Shown: positions 21,795 through 30,481 of the stretch, one piece after another
Layout of the letters: each line of letters begins with the position of its first letter
Numbering within the stretch: the stretch's first letter is position 1
From: Betaproteobacteria bacterium
Lineage (GTDB): Bacteria; Pseudomonadota; Gammaproteobacteria; Burkholderiales; Usitatibacteraceae
Direction: 5' to 3'
DNA: 64,000 nucleotides
Assembly: GCA_016791265.1 (NCBI GenBank)
Contig: JAEUMY010000005.1
Span: 1 to 64,000, forward strand
The notes under the pieces: generated by a model
Database searches by the model: none
What the model saw: only the letters and a program-made list of their open reading frames with translations
What the model was told of the DNA's origin: nothing
Translations under genes and position numbers: made by a program

Positions 21795-22946
21795 TCAGGG
21801 CGTTTGCACCACGTCGTTGATGTAGACCGGGCGACGGGTTTGCATGATCAGCCCGTAGGAGACCCGATCAAACACGCGGAAGACAAATACCAGGCCTGAG
21901 CGCTCATTCGGCAGTTTTACTTCGCGCTCAGTGCGTACCTTTGTTCTCGGATCAGCACTGGTGACGACCGCATCCGGAACGACGTAATTGGGCAGCATGC
22001 CCTTGAGTCGCGCCGCAAAGCCGTCCTCATCCGTTGGTACAACTTCGCCAAATCGGTAGGTTGCGAGCACATGGCCCACCACGAGGCCATCGCGCTTCCC
22101 ACGATTCAGGGTCACCACGGAATACTGGCCTGCTTCGGCGACACCTTGACTCAACCCAATGATCTTGCCCTGAATTTTCGTCTCGGGCGCGCGCGGCGAG
22201 TAGGATGGAATCGCAGTTTCGCGGACTGGAGTGAGGCGGTCGCCGCGATTGATTTCTTGGGCGGATTTCGTGACTTCCAGTGTCGAGGGCGTACCGAAAG
22301 CGGACACCCGGGCCTCCGCGATGTATATCGCCTCGTAGCCAAGCACCTCTTTCGTATCCGGGTCGACAATGGGGTTGCCTTGGCGATACACCTGCCAACG
22401 CACGCCTTCGCTCGGGTCCAGATGGTCCACGTATACCCGATTGCCCGCGCCCACGATGACGCGGCTGTCCTCGGTTGCCACAATCTTCGGGGCGTCGGAG
22501 AGACCCTTCTCATCCTGCACCAGCGGCTGGGTCAATAGCGGTGCGATGGCAGCGCCGGGAATGGACGGAATCGCCTGCCGGAGTTTTTCAGTGCGCACCT
22601 TCGGCGAAACGCGAACCGTGCCATCGGCCTGCACGGAGCCAGCCATGCTGGTGCCGTCCAGCGACAGGCGCGGCTTACCGTCCGCAGTCATTTCCAGCTT
22701 GATGACATCACCCGGATAGATCCAGTGCGGGTCCTTGATCTGGTCCTGGTTCATGTTCCAGATTTCCGGCCAGCGCCAGGGCTCTTTCAGGAACTTGCCG
22801 GCAATGCCCCAGAGCGTATCGCCCTTGACCACGGTGTAGGAGTTCGGCGCGTTTTCCGCCAGCGCCTGCGCCCGCGCGGGCAGCGTCGCCAGGGTGGTGG
22901 CCGCGCAGAGCGACGACAGGACTACAGCTATAATCGGTTTTCTCAT
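21795..22946 (-). CDS. Exported LysM-domain protein
   Basis: 383 residues. A signal peptide (cut near QA at about residue 28) is followed by one LysM domain (about 36-85: SYTVVKGDTLWGIAGKFL ... WIYPGDVIKL) that binds peptidoglycan. The remaining 300 residues are strand-rich without a known catalytic motif. LysM proteins of this type commonly sit beside dprA and def in betaproteobacteria; their role is unclear, probably envelope-structural. It is divergent from def. Confidence 0.85.
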   Translation of the reverse strand: MRKPIIAVVLSSLCAATTLATLPARAQALAENAPNSYTVVKGDTLWGIAGKFLKEPWRWPEIWNMNQDQIKDPHWIYPGDVIKLEMTADGKPRLSLDGTSMAGSVQADGTVRVSPKVRTEKLRQAIPSIPGAAIAPLLTQPLVQDEKGLSDAPKIVATEDSRVIVGAGNRVYVDHLDPSEGVRWQVYRQGNPIVDPDTKEVLGYEAIYIAEARVSAFGTPSTLEVTKSAQEINRGDRLTPVRETAIPSYSPRAPETKIQGKIIGLSQGVAEAGQYSVVTLNRGKRDGLVVGHVLATYRFGEVVPTDEDGFAARLKGMLPNYVVPDAVVTSADPRTKVRTEREVKLPNERSGLVFVFRVFDRVSYGLIMQTRRPVYINDVVQTP

Positions 22947-23031
22947 GGCCGCTCTCGAAAATTATTGTCGGCGATGCTGACCCCGGCCCGCCGAGATACC
23001 GCAGGGCGGGGCCTTGAGGCACAAAAACTTC

Positions 23032-23072
23032 ACACTTGAAATGAAGCGCTAGTGCCCTGATACTTCAAGTGT
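23032..23072. promoter_or_regulatory. Inverted repeat in the LysM-def divergent spacer
   Basis: The 9-base arms ACACTTGAA (23032-23040) and TTCAAGTGT (23064-23072) are perfectly complementary and separated by 23 bases. They lie upstream of def and of the LysM gene. This could be an operator or a leader stem. Confidence 0.4.
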
Positions 23073-23124
23073 TCTCGCAGATTCTGCACCTAATTTATTC
23101 AATTAGCAAGAATATTGGCCCGCC

Positions 23125-23628
23125 ATGGCCCTTCTACCGATCCTGACCTACCCCGATCCCCGCCTGCACACCGTCGCCATGCCGGTGGCGGTGGTCGATG
23201 ACCGTATTCGCCGGCTGATCGACGACATGGCCGAGACCATGTACGCAGCGCCCGGCATCGGCTTGGCCGCGACCCAGGTCAACGTCCACGAGCGGGTCAT
23301 CGTGATCGACATCACCGAGGATCGCAGCCAGCTTCTGGCCTTCGTCAACCCAGAGATCGTGGCTGCGGAGGGCTTCGAGGTGACTGAAGAGGGCTGCCTC
23401 TCCGTCCCCGGTATTTATGACAAGGTCGAGCGCGCCGCCACGGTCAAGGTCCGCGCCCTGGGCCGCAACGGCGACAGCTTCACGCTGGATGCCGATGGCC
23501 TTCTCGCCGTGTGCATCCAGCACGAGATGGATCACCTGAAGGGCAAGGTCTTTGTCGAGTACCTGTCGCAGCTGAAACAAAACCGCATCAAGACCAAGTT
23601 GAAGAAACGCGAACGCGCCACGGCGTGA
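23125..23628 (+). CDS. def: Peptide deformylase
   Basis: 167 residues with the three deformylase motifs [18 protein letters not shown] and HEMDHLKGK. The Cys and two His residues bind the catalytic metal (Fe2+ or Zn2+). It removes the formyl group from nascent proteins. It is followed after 40 bases by fmt, the enzyme that adds the formyl group, the usual pairing. Confidence 0.98.
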   Translation: MALLPILTYPDPRLHTVAMPVAVVDDRIRRLIDDMAETMYAAPGIGLAATQVNVHERVIVIDITEDRSQLLAFVNPEIVAAEGFEVTEEGCLSVPGIYDKVERAATVKVRALGRNGDSFTLDADGLLAVCIQHEMDHLKGKVFVEYLSQLKQNRIKTKLKKRERATA

Positions 23629-23668
23629 CAGCCGCGCTCAAGATGATGACTCCGCCCGGGCTCGCGGC

Positions 23669-24586
23669 ATGCGGCTGATTTTCGCGGGCACGCCCCACTT
23701 CGCGGCGGCGGCGTTGACTGCGCTTCACGAGGCCGGGCACGACATCCCGCTCGTTCTGACCCAGCCCGACCGGCCCGCCGGGCGCGGCATGAAGCTCACC
23801 GAAAGCGCCGTCGGGCAGACTGCGCGCGCACTCGGCCTGCGAGTGGAGAAGCCAGAGCATCTCAAGGATTCAAACACCCGCGAAATGCTCGCCGATGTCC
23901 ATGCCGAGGTGATGATCGTGGCGGCGTACGGGCTCTTGCTGCCCCAGGCGGTGCTGGACATTCCCGCCCGCGGTTGCCTCAACATTCACGGCTCACTCCT
24001 GCCGCGCTGGCGCGGTGCGGCGCCCGTGCAACGCGCCATCCTCGCCGGCGACAGCGAGACGGGTGTTGGCATTATGCTGATGGAGGCGGGGTTGGATACC
24101 GGCCCGGTGCTCTTGGAAAAGCGCATCCCCATCGTACCTGACGACACCAGCGCCATCCTGTTTGAGAAGCTCACGCGGCTGGGGGCAGACGCGGTGGTCG
24201 ATGCGCTCGCGCGACTGGATGCGCTGGTGCCGCGCGTTCAGTCGGCCGAAGGGGTCACGTACGCCCACAAGCTCACGCGCGCGGAAGCGCCGCTTGATTG
24301 GGCGCTTCGCGCTTTGGAACTAGATCGGCAAATCCGCGCTTTTGATCCCTTCCCGGGTGCGGAAGCCCGTCTTGGCGACGAGACGCTGAAAGTCTGGAAG
24401 GCCGTGGTGGCGCCCGCCACGGGCGAGCCGGGGCAGGTCCTTGCCATCACCCCCCTGGATATCGTTGTCGCCTGCGGCAAAGACGCGCTGCGCCTCATGA
24501 CGGTGCAAAAACCCGGCGGCCGTCGCCAGTCCGCCGGCGAGTGGGCGCGCACGGTGAATCTGGCCACCGGCCAGCGCCTCGGCTGA
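23669..24586 (+). CDS. fmt: Methionyl-tRNA formyltransferase
   Basis: 305 residues. The N-terminal formyltransferase domain has the 10-formyl-THF site with NIHGSLLPRWRGAAPVQRAI; Asn, His and Asp residues of the family are present. The C-terminal OB-like domain binds tRNA. In many betaproteobacteria rsmB follows shortly after, but here about 15 kb of other genes intervene before rsmB at 39468. Confidence 0.98.
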   Translation: MRLIFAGTPHFAAAALTALHEAGHDIPLVLTQPDRPAGRGMKLTESAVGQTARALGLRVEKPEHLKDSNTREMLADVHAEVMIVAAYGLLLPQAVLDIPARGCLNIHGSLLPRWRGAAPVQRAILAGDSETGVGIMLMEAGLDTGPVLLEKRIPIVPDDTSAILFEKLTRLGADAVVDALARLDALVPRVQSAEGVTYAHKLTRAEAPLDWALRALELDRQIRAFDPFPGAEARLGDETLKVWKAVVAPATGEPGQVLAITPLDIVVACGKDALRLMTVQKPGGRRQSAGEWARTVNLATGQRLG

Positions 24587-24598
24587 ACTCGCGCGGGG

Positions 24599-25084
24599 TT
24601 ACCCCAGCTTCGGCAGCAGCACGTCAGCCGCTTTGCGCGCAGGCTCGGGTACCCGCTCGCTTTCGCGCAGCGGCCCTGCGGTGATGGTGACGACCGCCTG
24701 CCCTTTGGTGATGACGAGGTGCGCCTGCTTCGGATGCCAATAGGCGTCCTGCCCGCCGATGATGAACGGCCGCCCGCGCGCTTCGAGGCGCGCCTCCTTC
24801 ACCGCCGCGACCGCCTCGGCGGGCGAGCGAAAGAACCGGAACTGCACGCTCAGCAGAACGGGCTTGCCGTCGGCGGTGGCGGTGTACACGCAGTTGGGCT
24901 GCACCTTGGGCGGCTTGCCCTTTGTCGCCTCCGGTTCGGCCGGCGCGCCCAGCACCGCTGTCGCGTCCTCCGCCGTGAAGAGCGCGCAGGCATTGAAGTC
25001 CCGGGCCGGTTGCCCCGTCGATGGGGTGACCGTCAACACCAAGGCCAGCGCGGGCAGTGCGCGCATCAAACGCTTGACTCGCAT
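24599..25084 (-). CDS. Exported protein of unknown function
   Basis: 161 residues from the ATG at 25084 (MRVKRLMRALPALALVL). A signal peptide is cut around residue 25. The segment FNACALFTAEDATAVLGAP resembles the Cys-Leu-Leu-Thr-x-x-Glu-Ala pattern seen at the start of several secreted domains of the DUF3558 kind. The fit is only by pattern and no function follows. A second cysteine (QPNCVYTA) could form a disulphide. It converges with fmt and leads into the 25125 gene. Confidence 0.65.
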   Translation of the reverse strand: MRVKRLMRALPALALVLTVTPSTGQPARDFNACALFTAEDATAVLGAPAEPEATKGKPPKVQPNCVYTATADGKPVLLSVQFRFFRSPAEAVAAVKEARLEARGRPFIIGGQDAYWHPKQAHLVITKGQAVVTITAGPLRESERVPEPARKAADVLLPKLG

Positions 25085-25124
25085 GTCGCATTCCTCCGTG
25101 AAGTTCAACCGCGGACCGGGCGGT

Positions 25125-25877
25125 TCAGTGTCGGGGTTTCAGAATTTCTTTCAGCATGTCCAGCGCGCCGTCCACGCCGCGCTCGAGAATCTGGCCGCTG
25201 GTCAGCGCCTTGGCTGCAATCCGGACTAGCAACGCCTGGGTGATGATGCCGGCGGCCTCGCCACCGGTCACGCCGGGGCCACCGGACGGATCGCCGCCAA
25301 TCCGGCGAAGCGTGAGATCGGGCAGGGTGAAATCGAGGCTGCCGCCCTTCAGCAGCGGATTGCTCACCCGCACTTGCGCATTGCGAATATTCGCAGCATG
25401 GATGATGTAGCGGCGCGCCTTCCCGGGGCCTGTGTCAGCGCTGCCCGCCCCACGGTTCTTGCCGCCGCCGGCTTCGGCAAGATGGCGCTCGATGTTTTTC
25501 TGGATGACTTCGAGATTGGCCGTCCCGCCCACCAGCTCGTACTGGATGCTGGGCGCCGAGACACTGATTTCGCGAATCACCACCACGTCGGAGCCCAGGG
25601 TCGAGGCATCCAGCGCCAGCGTCACCTCGCCGACCGTGAGCGCATGCGTGCCTGAGTAGCCGGACGGGTTGCCGATCAGCACATCGCGGACGACACCGCG
25701 CCCGTTTTTCGTGGAGATCTCCACCGACCCCACCGCGACACTCACCCCCAACACCTGCGGGCCGTAGTGTTCCAGCGCGCCCTTGACGAGATGGTCGAGC
25801 GAAGAGAAGAACCACCAGGCGGCGCCGCCCGCCAGCAGCAGCAGCACTCCCAACACGAGCAGAGACTTTCGCATCAT
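25125..25877 (-). CDS. Membrane-anchored AsmA-like protein
   Basis: 250 residues. One N-terminal membrane helix (about 5-25, LLVLGVLLLLAGGAAWWFF) precedes a periplasmic region. That region has the phrases VEISTKNGRGVVRDVLIGNPSGYSG and SAPSIQYELVGGTANLEVIQ, which recall AsmA/DUF748-type envelope proteins. Those are linked to outer-membrane lipid homeostasis, but here the role is only inferred. It carries one iterated palindrome (ANIR). It is 5 bases downstream of the lipoprotein gene, so likely co-transcribed. Confidence 0.65.
   Translation of the reverse strand: MMRKSLLVLGVLLLLAGGAAWWFFSSLDHLVKGALEHYGPQVLGVSVAVGSVEISTKNGRGVVRDVLIGNPSGYSGTHALTVGEVTLALDASTLGSDVVVIREISVSAPSIQYELVGGTANLEVIQKNIERHLAEAGGGKNRGAGSADTGPGKARRYIIHAANIRNAQVRVSNPLLKGGSLDFTLPDLTLRRIGGDPSGGPGVTGGEAAGIITQALLVRIAAKALTSGQILERGVDGALDMLKEILKPRH
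25383..25394. repeat. Iterated palindrome, copy 8
   Basis: Exact GCGAATATTCGC inside the AsmA-like gene, read as HAANIRNAQ. Left flank GCATT as at copies 10 and 14. Confidence 0.9.
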
Positions 25878-25882
25878 CGGCT

Positions 25883-26746
25883 TCAGCGTCCCTGCGCCAT
25901 GGCTTCCAAGAGCGGCTTCTGCACTTCCAGTTGCGCCAGGCGCTCTGCATCTTTGTGGGTGAAGTGGGCCACCAGTTTCGCGCCGGGGCGGGTTTCAGCG
26001 TTCACCACTTCGATGCCGAGTTCGACTTCGCTTCGCTGCGCGATGTCGGGCGCGTTCCACTTGCCGGGTTGCGAGTACGGCAGGCGGATATCCTTGGTCT
26101 CGCCGGGGGCGAGGCCCGTCGGCAGCTTGTAGTTGATGTCGTCGACGAACAGCACCTTCTGCGAACCAGGGTCGATGGCGCTACCGCGCAGAAACAGCGA
26201 GGTCAGCTTCTGATCGGTGTTGTTGGCGACCTTGAACTCCAGCATCGCCAGCTTCCCCGTCGGTGTGGGCTGATAGCCGAAGCGCGGCAGCTGAATCTCG
26301 ATCTTGTCCAGGATGTCCTTGCCCGCTTCGCGCTCGGCGCCCAGCTTGGCGAGCTTGGCAAGCTCTTGTTCGACCAGCGGCAGTTCGCGCCCGGCCTGCT
26401 CCTTCTTGCGCTTGGCGGCGGCGGCGATGATGGCGCGGCCGGCCTTGCCGTTCGCGGCGGCCTCGAATCGATCGCGCAATTGCGCCACCGGCTGCGCCTG
26501 CAATTTCTCCAGCGCGCCGACGATGCCGCCTTCATAGCCGATGCTGACATCGGTCACCGCCAACGCGCGCAACGCCGCTTCCAATGCCGCGACCTCTTCG
26601 GGCTTGGCGCTATTGCGAATATTCGCAAGGCTCGACGCGAACGCGGCGTCGCTCGACGCATCGATCTTCTGGTCCAGACCGCTGGAACAGGCCGCGAGGA
26701 CGCTCATCAACGGCGCCACCACCAGCCATTTCAACATCGACTTCAT
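25883..26746 (-). CDS. Lipoprotein with helical N-terminal region
   Basis: 287 residues. The signal MKSMLKWLVVAPLMSVLAAC ends in a lipobox (LAAC) with Cys20 as the lipidation site; Ser-Ser after it favours outer-membrane sorting. A long alpha-helical part (about residues 25-160, with KRKKEQAGRELPLVEQELAKL) is followed by a beta-rich domain. It resembles a family of small lipoproteins seen with DUF6694 annotation, but I cannot confirm that. It lies between the glycosyltransferase and AsmA-like genes. It contains one palindrome read as ANIRNS. Confidence 0.7.
   Translation of the reverse strand: MKSMLKWLVVAPLMSVLAACSSGLDQKIDASSDAAFASSLANIRNSAKPEEVAALEAALRALAVTDVSIGYEGGIVGALEKLQAQPVAQLRDRFEAAANGKAGRAIIAAAAKRKKEQAGRELPLVEQELAKLAKLGAEREAGKDILDKIEIQLPRFGYQPTPTGKLAMLEFKVANNTDQKLTSLFLRGSAIDPGSQKVLFVDDINYKLPTGLAPGETKDIRLPYSQPGKWNAPDIAQRSEVELGIEVVNAETRPGAKLVAHFTHKDAERLAQLEVQKPLLEAMAQGR
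26615..26626. repeat. Iterated palindrome, copy 9
   Basis: Exact GCGAATATTCGC with TTGC...GCAA flanks, inside the lipoprotein gene, read as LANIRNS. Confidence 0.92.
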
Positions 26747-26766
26747 CTTGAGCTCCCGTTGTAGCG

Positions 26767-28050
26767 CTATTTCCCCGGGACGGTGTCTGGAACGGCTTGT
26801 CTCAACGCGGCCTCGATCGTGTCCGCGGCCGCGCGGGCGCCATCCTCGTGTTGCAACGCATTGCGAATATTCGCAGCGGCATCAAGATACCGCACGTCAG
26901 CCAGCAGCGCATGCAAATGTCTTGCCACAGCCGCCGAACGGTACTTCGCAGGCGACAGCACGCGCGCCACACCCAGCCGGGCCGCCCGCCAGGCGTTGTC
27001 GGGCTGGTCGTTGGCATGCGGCACGATCAACGCCGGGCGACCCGAGCGCAGCCCCTGCGCCAGCGTGCCCATGCCCGCCTGATGCACGATGGCAGCCGCG
27101 CGCGGAAACACGGCGGCGTGGGCAGCGAAGTCGACGGCCAGCATCCCGGCGGGCGTTTCACGCCGCACCCGTTCCAGGTGGTCCGGCCCGGTGAGCAAGA
27201 GCGCGCGCATGCCGAGCCGTTCGGCGGCAGCGATGCTCACCTCGTAAAAATCGCCCGCCACGAACACCGCCGACGTGCCCAGCGTGAAGACCAAAGGCGC
27301 GGGGCCGGCCTCAAGAAAGGCCTCGACCTCCGGCGAGAGCGGCTCGCCACCGTTGTAGTTGACGAAGCCTGTGGGCACGGCGCGCGGCGGCCAGTCCGGT
27401 TGCGGCGCGCCGATGAGCGGTGAGAAGAGCGCCAACGTGCCCCACGGCGAGAACTGGCCGTCGAACAAGGCGTGACCCACCGGACGCAGACCCAGCTCGC
27501 GACGCAGCGCATGCACCGGCTCGAACCAGGGTGCGGTCATGCGATGCGCCAACCAGCGAAACGCCTGACCCCAGCCCAACCCTCGTTTGAGCAGGTGACG
27601 CAACGAGGGCGCGGCCGGCGGCACCGACGGATCGTGCGCCGACAAAAAAGAAATCGGCGCCAACACCGAACTCAGCCAGATGAGCCCCTTCTCTTCGGCC
27701 ACGAGCGGTGCGGCGAAGGTCACCGGATGCGACACGATCAGGTCCGCACCCTCGGCCGCGGCGCGCATGTCCGTGAGCGAAGTGCGCAACGCCGGCAAGA
27801 TGCTTTCCTTGAAAATCGCCTCGGCGCCGCGCCACGGGTCCATCACGCGCGCCGCGAACGCCTTGTCATTCGGGTCGATGTCCGGCGCGAGCGGCGCGAA
27901 CTTAACGCCGCGCGCTATCACCATGTCACGGTAGTAGCCGCATGTCGCCACGACCGCGTCGTGCCCGCGCGCCTGCAACGCCAGCGCGATACCCAGCGCC
28001 GGAAACACATCACCAAACGTGCCCCAGGCGGTGAGGATGATCCGGGCCAT
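26767..28050 (-). CDS. UGT-type glycosyltransferase
   Basis: 427 residues, GT1-family GT-B fold. The N-terminus IILTAWGTFGDVFPALGIALALQARGHDA is the acceptor-side Rossmann fold. The donor signature is IVHQAGMGTLAQGLRSGRPALIVPHANDQPDNAWRA-like, with the conserved His, Gly, Pro and Asp-Gln residues. Such enzymes glycosylate lipids, sterols, carotenoids or natural products; the substrate is not evident. It may follow the M17 peptidase gene (15-base spacer) on one transcript. One palindrome (ANIRNA) lies near its C-terminus. Confidence 0.85.
   Translation of the reverse strand: MARIILTAWGTFGDVFPALGIALALQARGHDAVVATCGYYRDMVIARGVKFAPLAPDIDPNDKAFAARVMDPWRGAEAIFKESILPALRTSLTDMRAAAEGADLIVSHPVTFAAPLVAEEKGLIWLSSVLAPISFLSAHDPSVPPAAPSLRHLLKRGLGWGQAFRWLAHRMTAPWFEPVHALRRELGLRPVGHALFDGQFSPWGTLALFSPLIGAPQPDWPPRAVPTGFVNYNGGEPLSPEVEAFLEAGPAPLVFTLGTSAVFVAGDFYEVSIAAAERLGMRALLLTGPDHLERVRRETPAGMLAVDFAAHAAVFPRAAAIVHQAGMGTLAQGLRSGRPALIVPHANDQPDNAWRAARLGVARVLSPAKYRSAAVARHLHALLADVRYLDAAANIRNALQHEDGARAAADTIEAALRQAVPDTVPGK
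26863..26874. repeat. Iterated palindrome, copy 10
   Basis: Exact GCGAATATTCGC inside the glycosyltransferase gene, read as AAANIRNALQ. Confidence 0.9.
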
Positions 28051-28065
28051 GCGAGCGTTCTGCGG

Positions 28066-29445
28066 CTAGCGATAGTCCTTCAACAACTCAAACACCGCGC
28101 GCAACCCCATCGCCTCGCCTCCCGCCGGCCGGCCAGGACGGGAGATGTCGTTCCATGCGTAGGTGTCGAAGTGGATCCACGGCATGTTCTCCGGCACGAA
28201 GAAATCCAGAAACAGCGCCGCCACGATGGCCCCGGCAAATCCACTGCGGCCCGAGTTGTTGAAGTCCGCCACGTCGGAATCAAACAGGCGCCGGTAGTTT
28301 CGCCACAGCGGCATGCGCCACAGCGGATCGTGCGCGATGTTGGCGGCGGTTTCCAGCTTTGCCGCCAGCACATCGCGATTGGTGAACATCGCGGGCAGCT
28401 CGGGGCCGAGTGCCACGCGCGCCGCGCCGGTGAGGGTCGCGTAGTCGATGACGAGGCCAGGCTTCTGCTCGACCGCATAGGCCAGCGCATCGCACAGGAT
28501 CACGCGGCCTTCAGCATCGGTGTTGCCGATTTCGATAGTGTGGCCCTGGCGCGTTCGAAAAATGTCGCCCGGTCGAAACGCGTTGCCGCTGATGGCGTTC
28601 TCGATCGCGGGAATCAGCAGCTGCATGCGCAGCGGCAGCTTCTGCTGCATCACCAGCCGCGCCAGCGCCAGCGCGTGCGCCGCGCCGCCCATGTCTTTTT
28701 TCATCAACCGCATGCCGTCGGCGGTCTTGATGTCGAGGCCGCCGGAGTCGAAGCAGACACCCTTGCCGACAATGGCGATCTTCGGATGCTTGGGATTGCC
28801 CCAGGTGATTTCGATCAACCGCGGCGCGCGCTGTGCCGCGCGGCCCACGGCGTGAATGGCCGGGAAATTCTCCGCCAGCAACTCATCGCCCACGATTTCA
28901 GTGAACGTGCCGCCGAACAATTCCGCCTGCTCGCGCGCCAAGTCGGCGATGTCCTGCGGCCCCATGTCTTCGGCAGGGGTGTTGACCATGTCGCGCACCA
29001 TCGCGACCGCCTCCGCCTCGGCGATGGCTGCCTTCACCTTTTGCGAATATTCGCATTGCAGGTCGGCGGGCTTGCGCTTGGGTTTTTTGTACCGCGTGAA
29101 TTGATAGCCGCCCAGCGCCCAGCCGAACGCGGCCTTGTCGGGCGCGACTTTCACCGTGCCCGCCGCCTGGCCCAGTTCATAGCGGCCGCGTGGCAACTTG
29201 AGCGGCAGGGCTGCCAGCGCCCAAGGGTCGCTGCCGTCCTTCACGCCGGCCACGACAAAGTCGGGGGCGCCTGTTTTGCCGGGGACCAGCATGCAACTGT
29301 TGGGCGCCGCATCAAAGCCGCCGGCCTCCAGCCATTTGCGCGCGAATGGGGTGAGACCCGCGAGAAAGTCGGGCAGACGTTTTGCGTCCGTAGCGAATAT
29401 TCGCGTGGCGGCGGTGAAGGCTTTCTTGTCGGTGATGACGCTCAT
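28066..29445 (-). CDS. M17 leucyl aminopeptidase family protein
   Basis: 459 residues from the ATG at 29445 (MSVITDKKAFTAATRIF). The C-terminal catalytic domain has the hallmark NTDAEGRVILCDAL plus KGVCFDSGGLDIK with the metal-binding Lys/Asp and the GGAAHALALA segment. This supports a two-metal cytosolic aminopeptidase acting on peptide N-termini. The length is close to PepA (about 500), with a divergent N-terminal domain. It carries two iterated palindromes (CEYS and RIFA frames). Confidence 0.93.
   Translation of the reverse strand: MSVITDKKAFTAATRIFATDAKRLPDFLAGLTPFARKWLEAGGFDAAPNSCMLVPGKTGAPDFVVAGVKDGSDPWALAALPLKLPRGRYELGQAAGTVKVAPDKAAFGWALGGYQFTRYKKPKRKPADLQCEYSQKVKAAIAEAEAVAMVRDMVNTPAEDMGPQDIADLAREQAELFGGTFTEIVGDELLAENFPAIHAVGRAAQRAPRLIEITWGNPKHPKIAIVGKGVCFDSGGLDIKTADGMRLMKKDMGGAAHALALARLVMQQKLPLRMQLLIPAIENAISGNAFRPGDIFRTRQGHTIEIGNTDAEGRVILCDALAYAVEQKPGLVIDYATLTGAARVALGPELPAMFTNRDVLAAKLETAANIAHDPLWRMPLWRNYRRLFDSDVADFNNSGRSGFAGAIVAALFLDFFVPENMPWIHFDTYAWNDISRPGRPAGGEAMGLRAVFELLKDYR
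29043..29054. repeat. Iterated palindrome, copy 11
   Basis: Exact GCGAATATTCGC inside the M17 peptidase gene, read as QCEYSQK. Confidence 0.9.
29393..29404. repeat. Iterated palindrome, copy 12
   Basis: Exact GCGAATATTCGC inside the M17 peptidase gene, read as TRIFATD. Confidence 0.9.
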
Positions 29446-29589
29446 GGCGGGTCCGGGCGCTGAATCGATAGGGCGAAAGTGTACCCCTGTCGGCGCTTGG
29501 GCCCCGGCGCGCCAATCAGGGGTTTCCCCAATTTCAGGCCAGGACAACGGCGGCGACACAAAAAAAGTCCAGGAAATCGCGCAAAACCT

Positions 29590-29712
29590 ACAAGGGTTGA
29601 TGGGGTTTTTTGTGTTCGACTCGGGCAGACTTCATCTCGAAGTCCCCGGGGGCGACGAGCCCCTGTTCTCCAGCAGCAGCTTGGGGCCCGCGCAAGCGGG
29701 CCCCTTTTCTTT
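29590..29712 (+). ncRNA. Candidate small RNA ending in an intrinsic terminator
   Basis: The spacer between two leftward genes holds, on the plus strand, a hairpin GACTTC-ATCTC-GAAGTC, a second GGGGC-GACGA-GCCCC, and a strong terminator. That last one has GGGGCCCGC (29683-29691), loop GCAA, GCGGGCCCC (29696-29704) and then TTTTCTTT. No plus-strand gene feeds into it, so an unannotated transcript is likely. The 5' end is a guess. Confidence 0.4.
29683..29712 (+). terminator. Rho-independent terminator, plus strand
   Basis: Perfect 9-base GC stem with a GCAA loop and a TTTTCTTT tail. Read on the minus strand there is no T-run, so it works rightward, against both flanking genes. Confidence 0.8.
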
Positions 29713-29721
29713 GTGCGGCGG

Positions 29722-30399
29722 TCAGTCGTCGTTCCGATGCAAGAGCTCCTGCGACACCAGCCTGCCGATGAGAACGGCGGGGTACAGCGTTCCGACGAGT
29801 GATGACAGCAAGGTCATCGACTTCGCCATCGGATGCACCGGCGTGATGTCGCCAAAGCCCAGCGTGGTGAGCGCCACGAAACTGAAATACGTGAAGTGCG
29901 ACGCGATCTGCTCATAGCTCGCCGGCTGGCCCAGCATGAGGAAAGCGTTGGGCGCGCCGAGAGCGATCAGCCGGTAGATGTTGGCGAACAGGAGACCCAC
30001 CAGCAAATACACCGCCACCGCCCCCAGCACGCGATGCAGGTTGATCTTGCCCGCGCGAAAGACCCGGCGCAGCACCAGCCAGATCAAGACGCCGAAATTG
30101 AAGATGGCGAATCCCGCGTCCCAGGCGCGCACATCCGCCTCGGGCAACCAGATGTTCGCGACGCGCAAGCCAATGCTGATGATGCCGGTCGCGACAAAGA
30201 TGTTGGTGATCCAGAGGTCGCCCCAGATCACCAGCCCGCCCATGACCAGCACGGCGGTGAACACGAGATCCGCCAGCAAATAGTTCTTGCCGAACATTTC
30301 CACCAACGGCGCGAGGAAGAAAACATCCACGACCAGCAACGCCACCAGAATGGTGAGCGCGCGGTCGGCGAGTGGCGTGGACAAGCCGGGTCTGGACAT
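29722..30399 (-). CDS. Two-helix pore potassium-type ion channel
   Basis: 225 residues from the ATG at 30399 (MSRPGLSTPLADRAL); another ATG at 30411 is close. The open frame runs further upstream, but that part overlaps the divergent oxidoreductase and is not protein-like. Several membrane segments end in a pore with filter TTLGFGD (Thr-Leu-Gly-Phe-Gly) followed by a last helix, the pattern of the ion_trans_2 family. It is probably K+-conducting, although Phe replaces the usual Tyr. There is no RCK domain. Confidence 0.85.
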   Translation of the reverse strand: MSRPGLSTPLADRALTILVALLVVDVFFLAPLVEMFGKNYLLADLVFTAVLVMGGLVIWGDLWITNIFVATGIISIGLRVANIWLPEADVRAWDAGFAIFNFGVLIWLVLRRVFRAGKINLHRVLGAVAVYLLVGLLFANIYRLIALGAPNAFLMLGQPASYEQIASHFTYFSFVALTTLGFGDITPVHPMAKSMTLLSSLVGTLYPAVLIGRLVSQELLHRNDD

Positions 30400-30481
30400 G
30401 GGGCCGAGCATAGCAGCGCAGCCCCGCCCGTGCCGCGCCGGCCGTGAATCAGCGCACAATGCCGTGCATGGAGGACGAGAC

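Noticed and set aside
27472..29463. A 663-codon open frame on the plus strand
   Set aside because: It is antisense to the glycosyltransferase and M17 peptidase genes, both of which have clear motifs. The translation has no recognisable domain.
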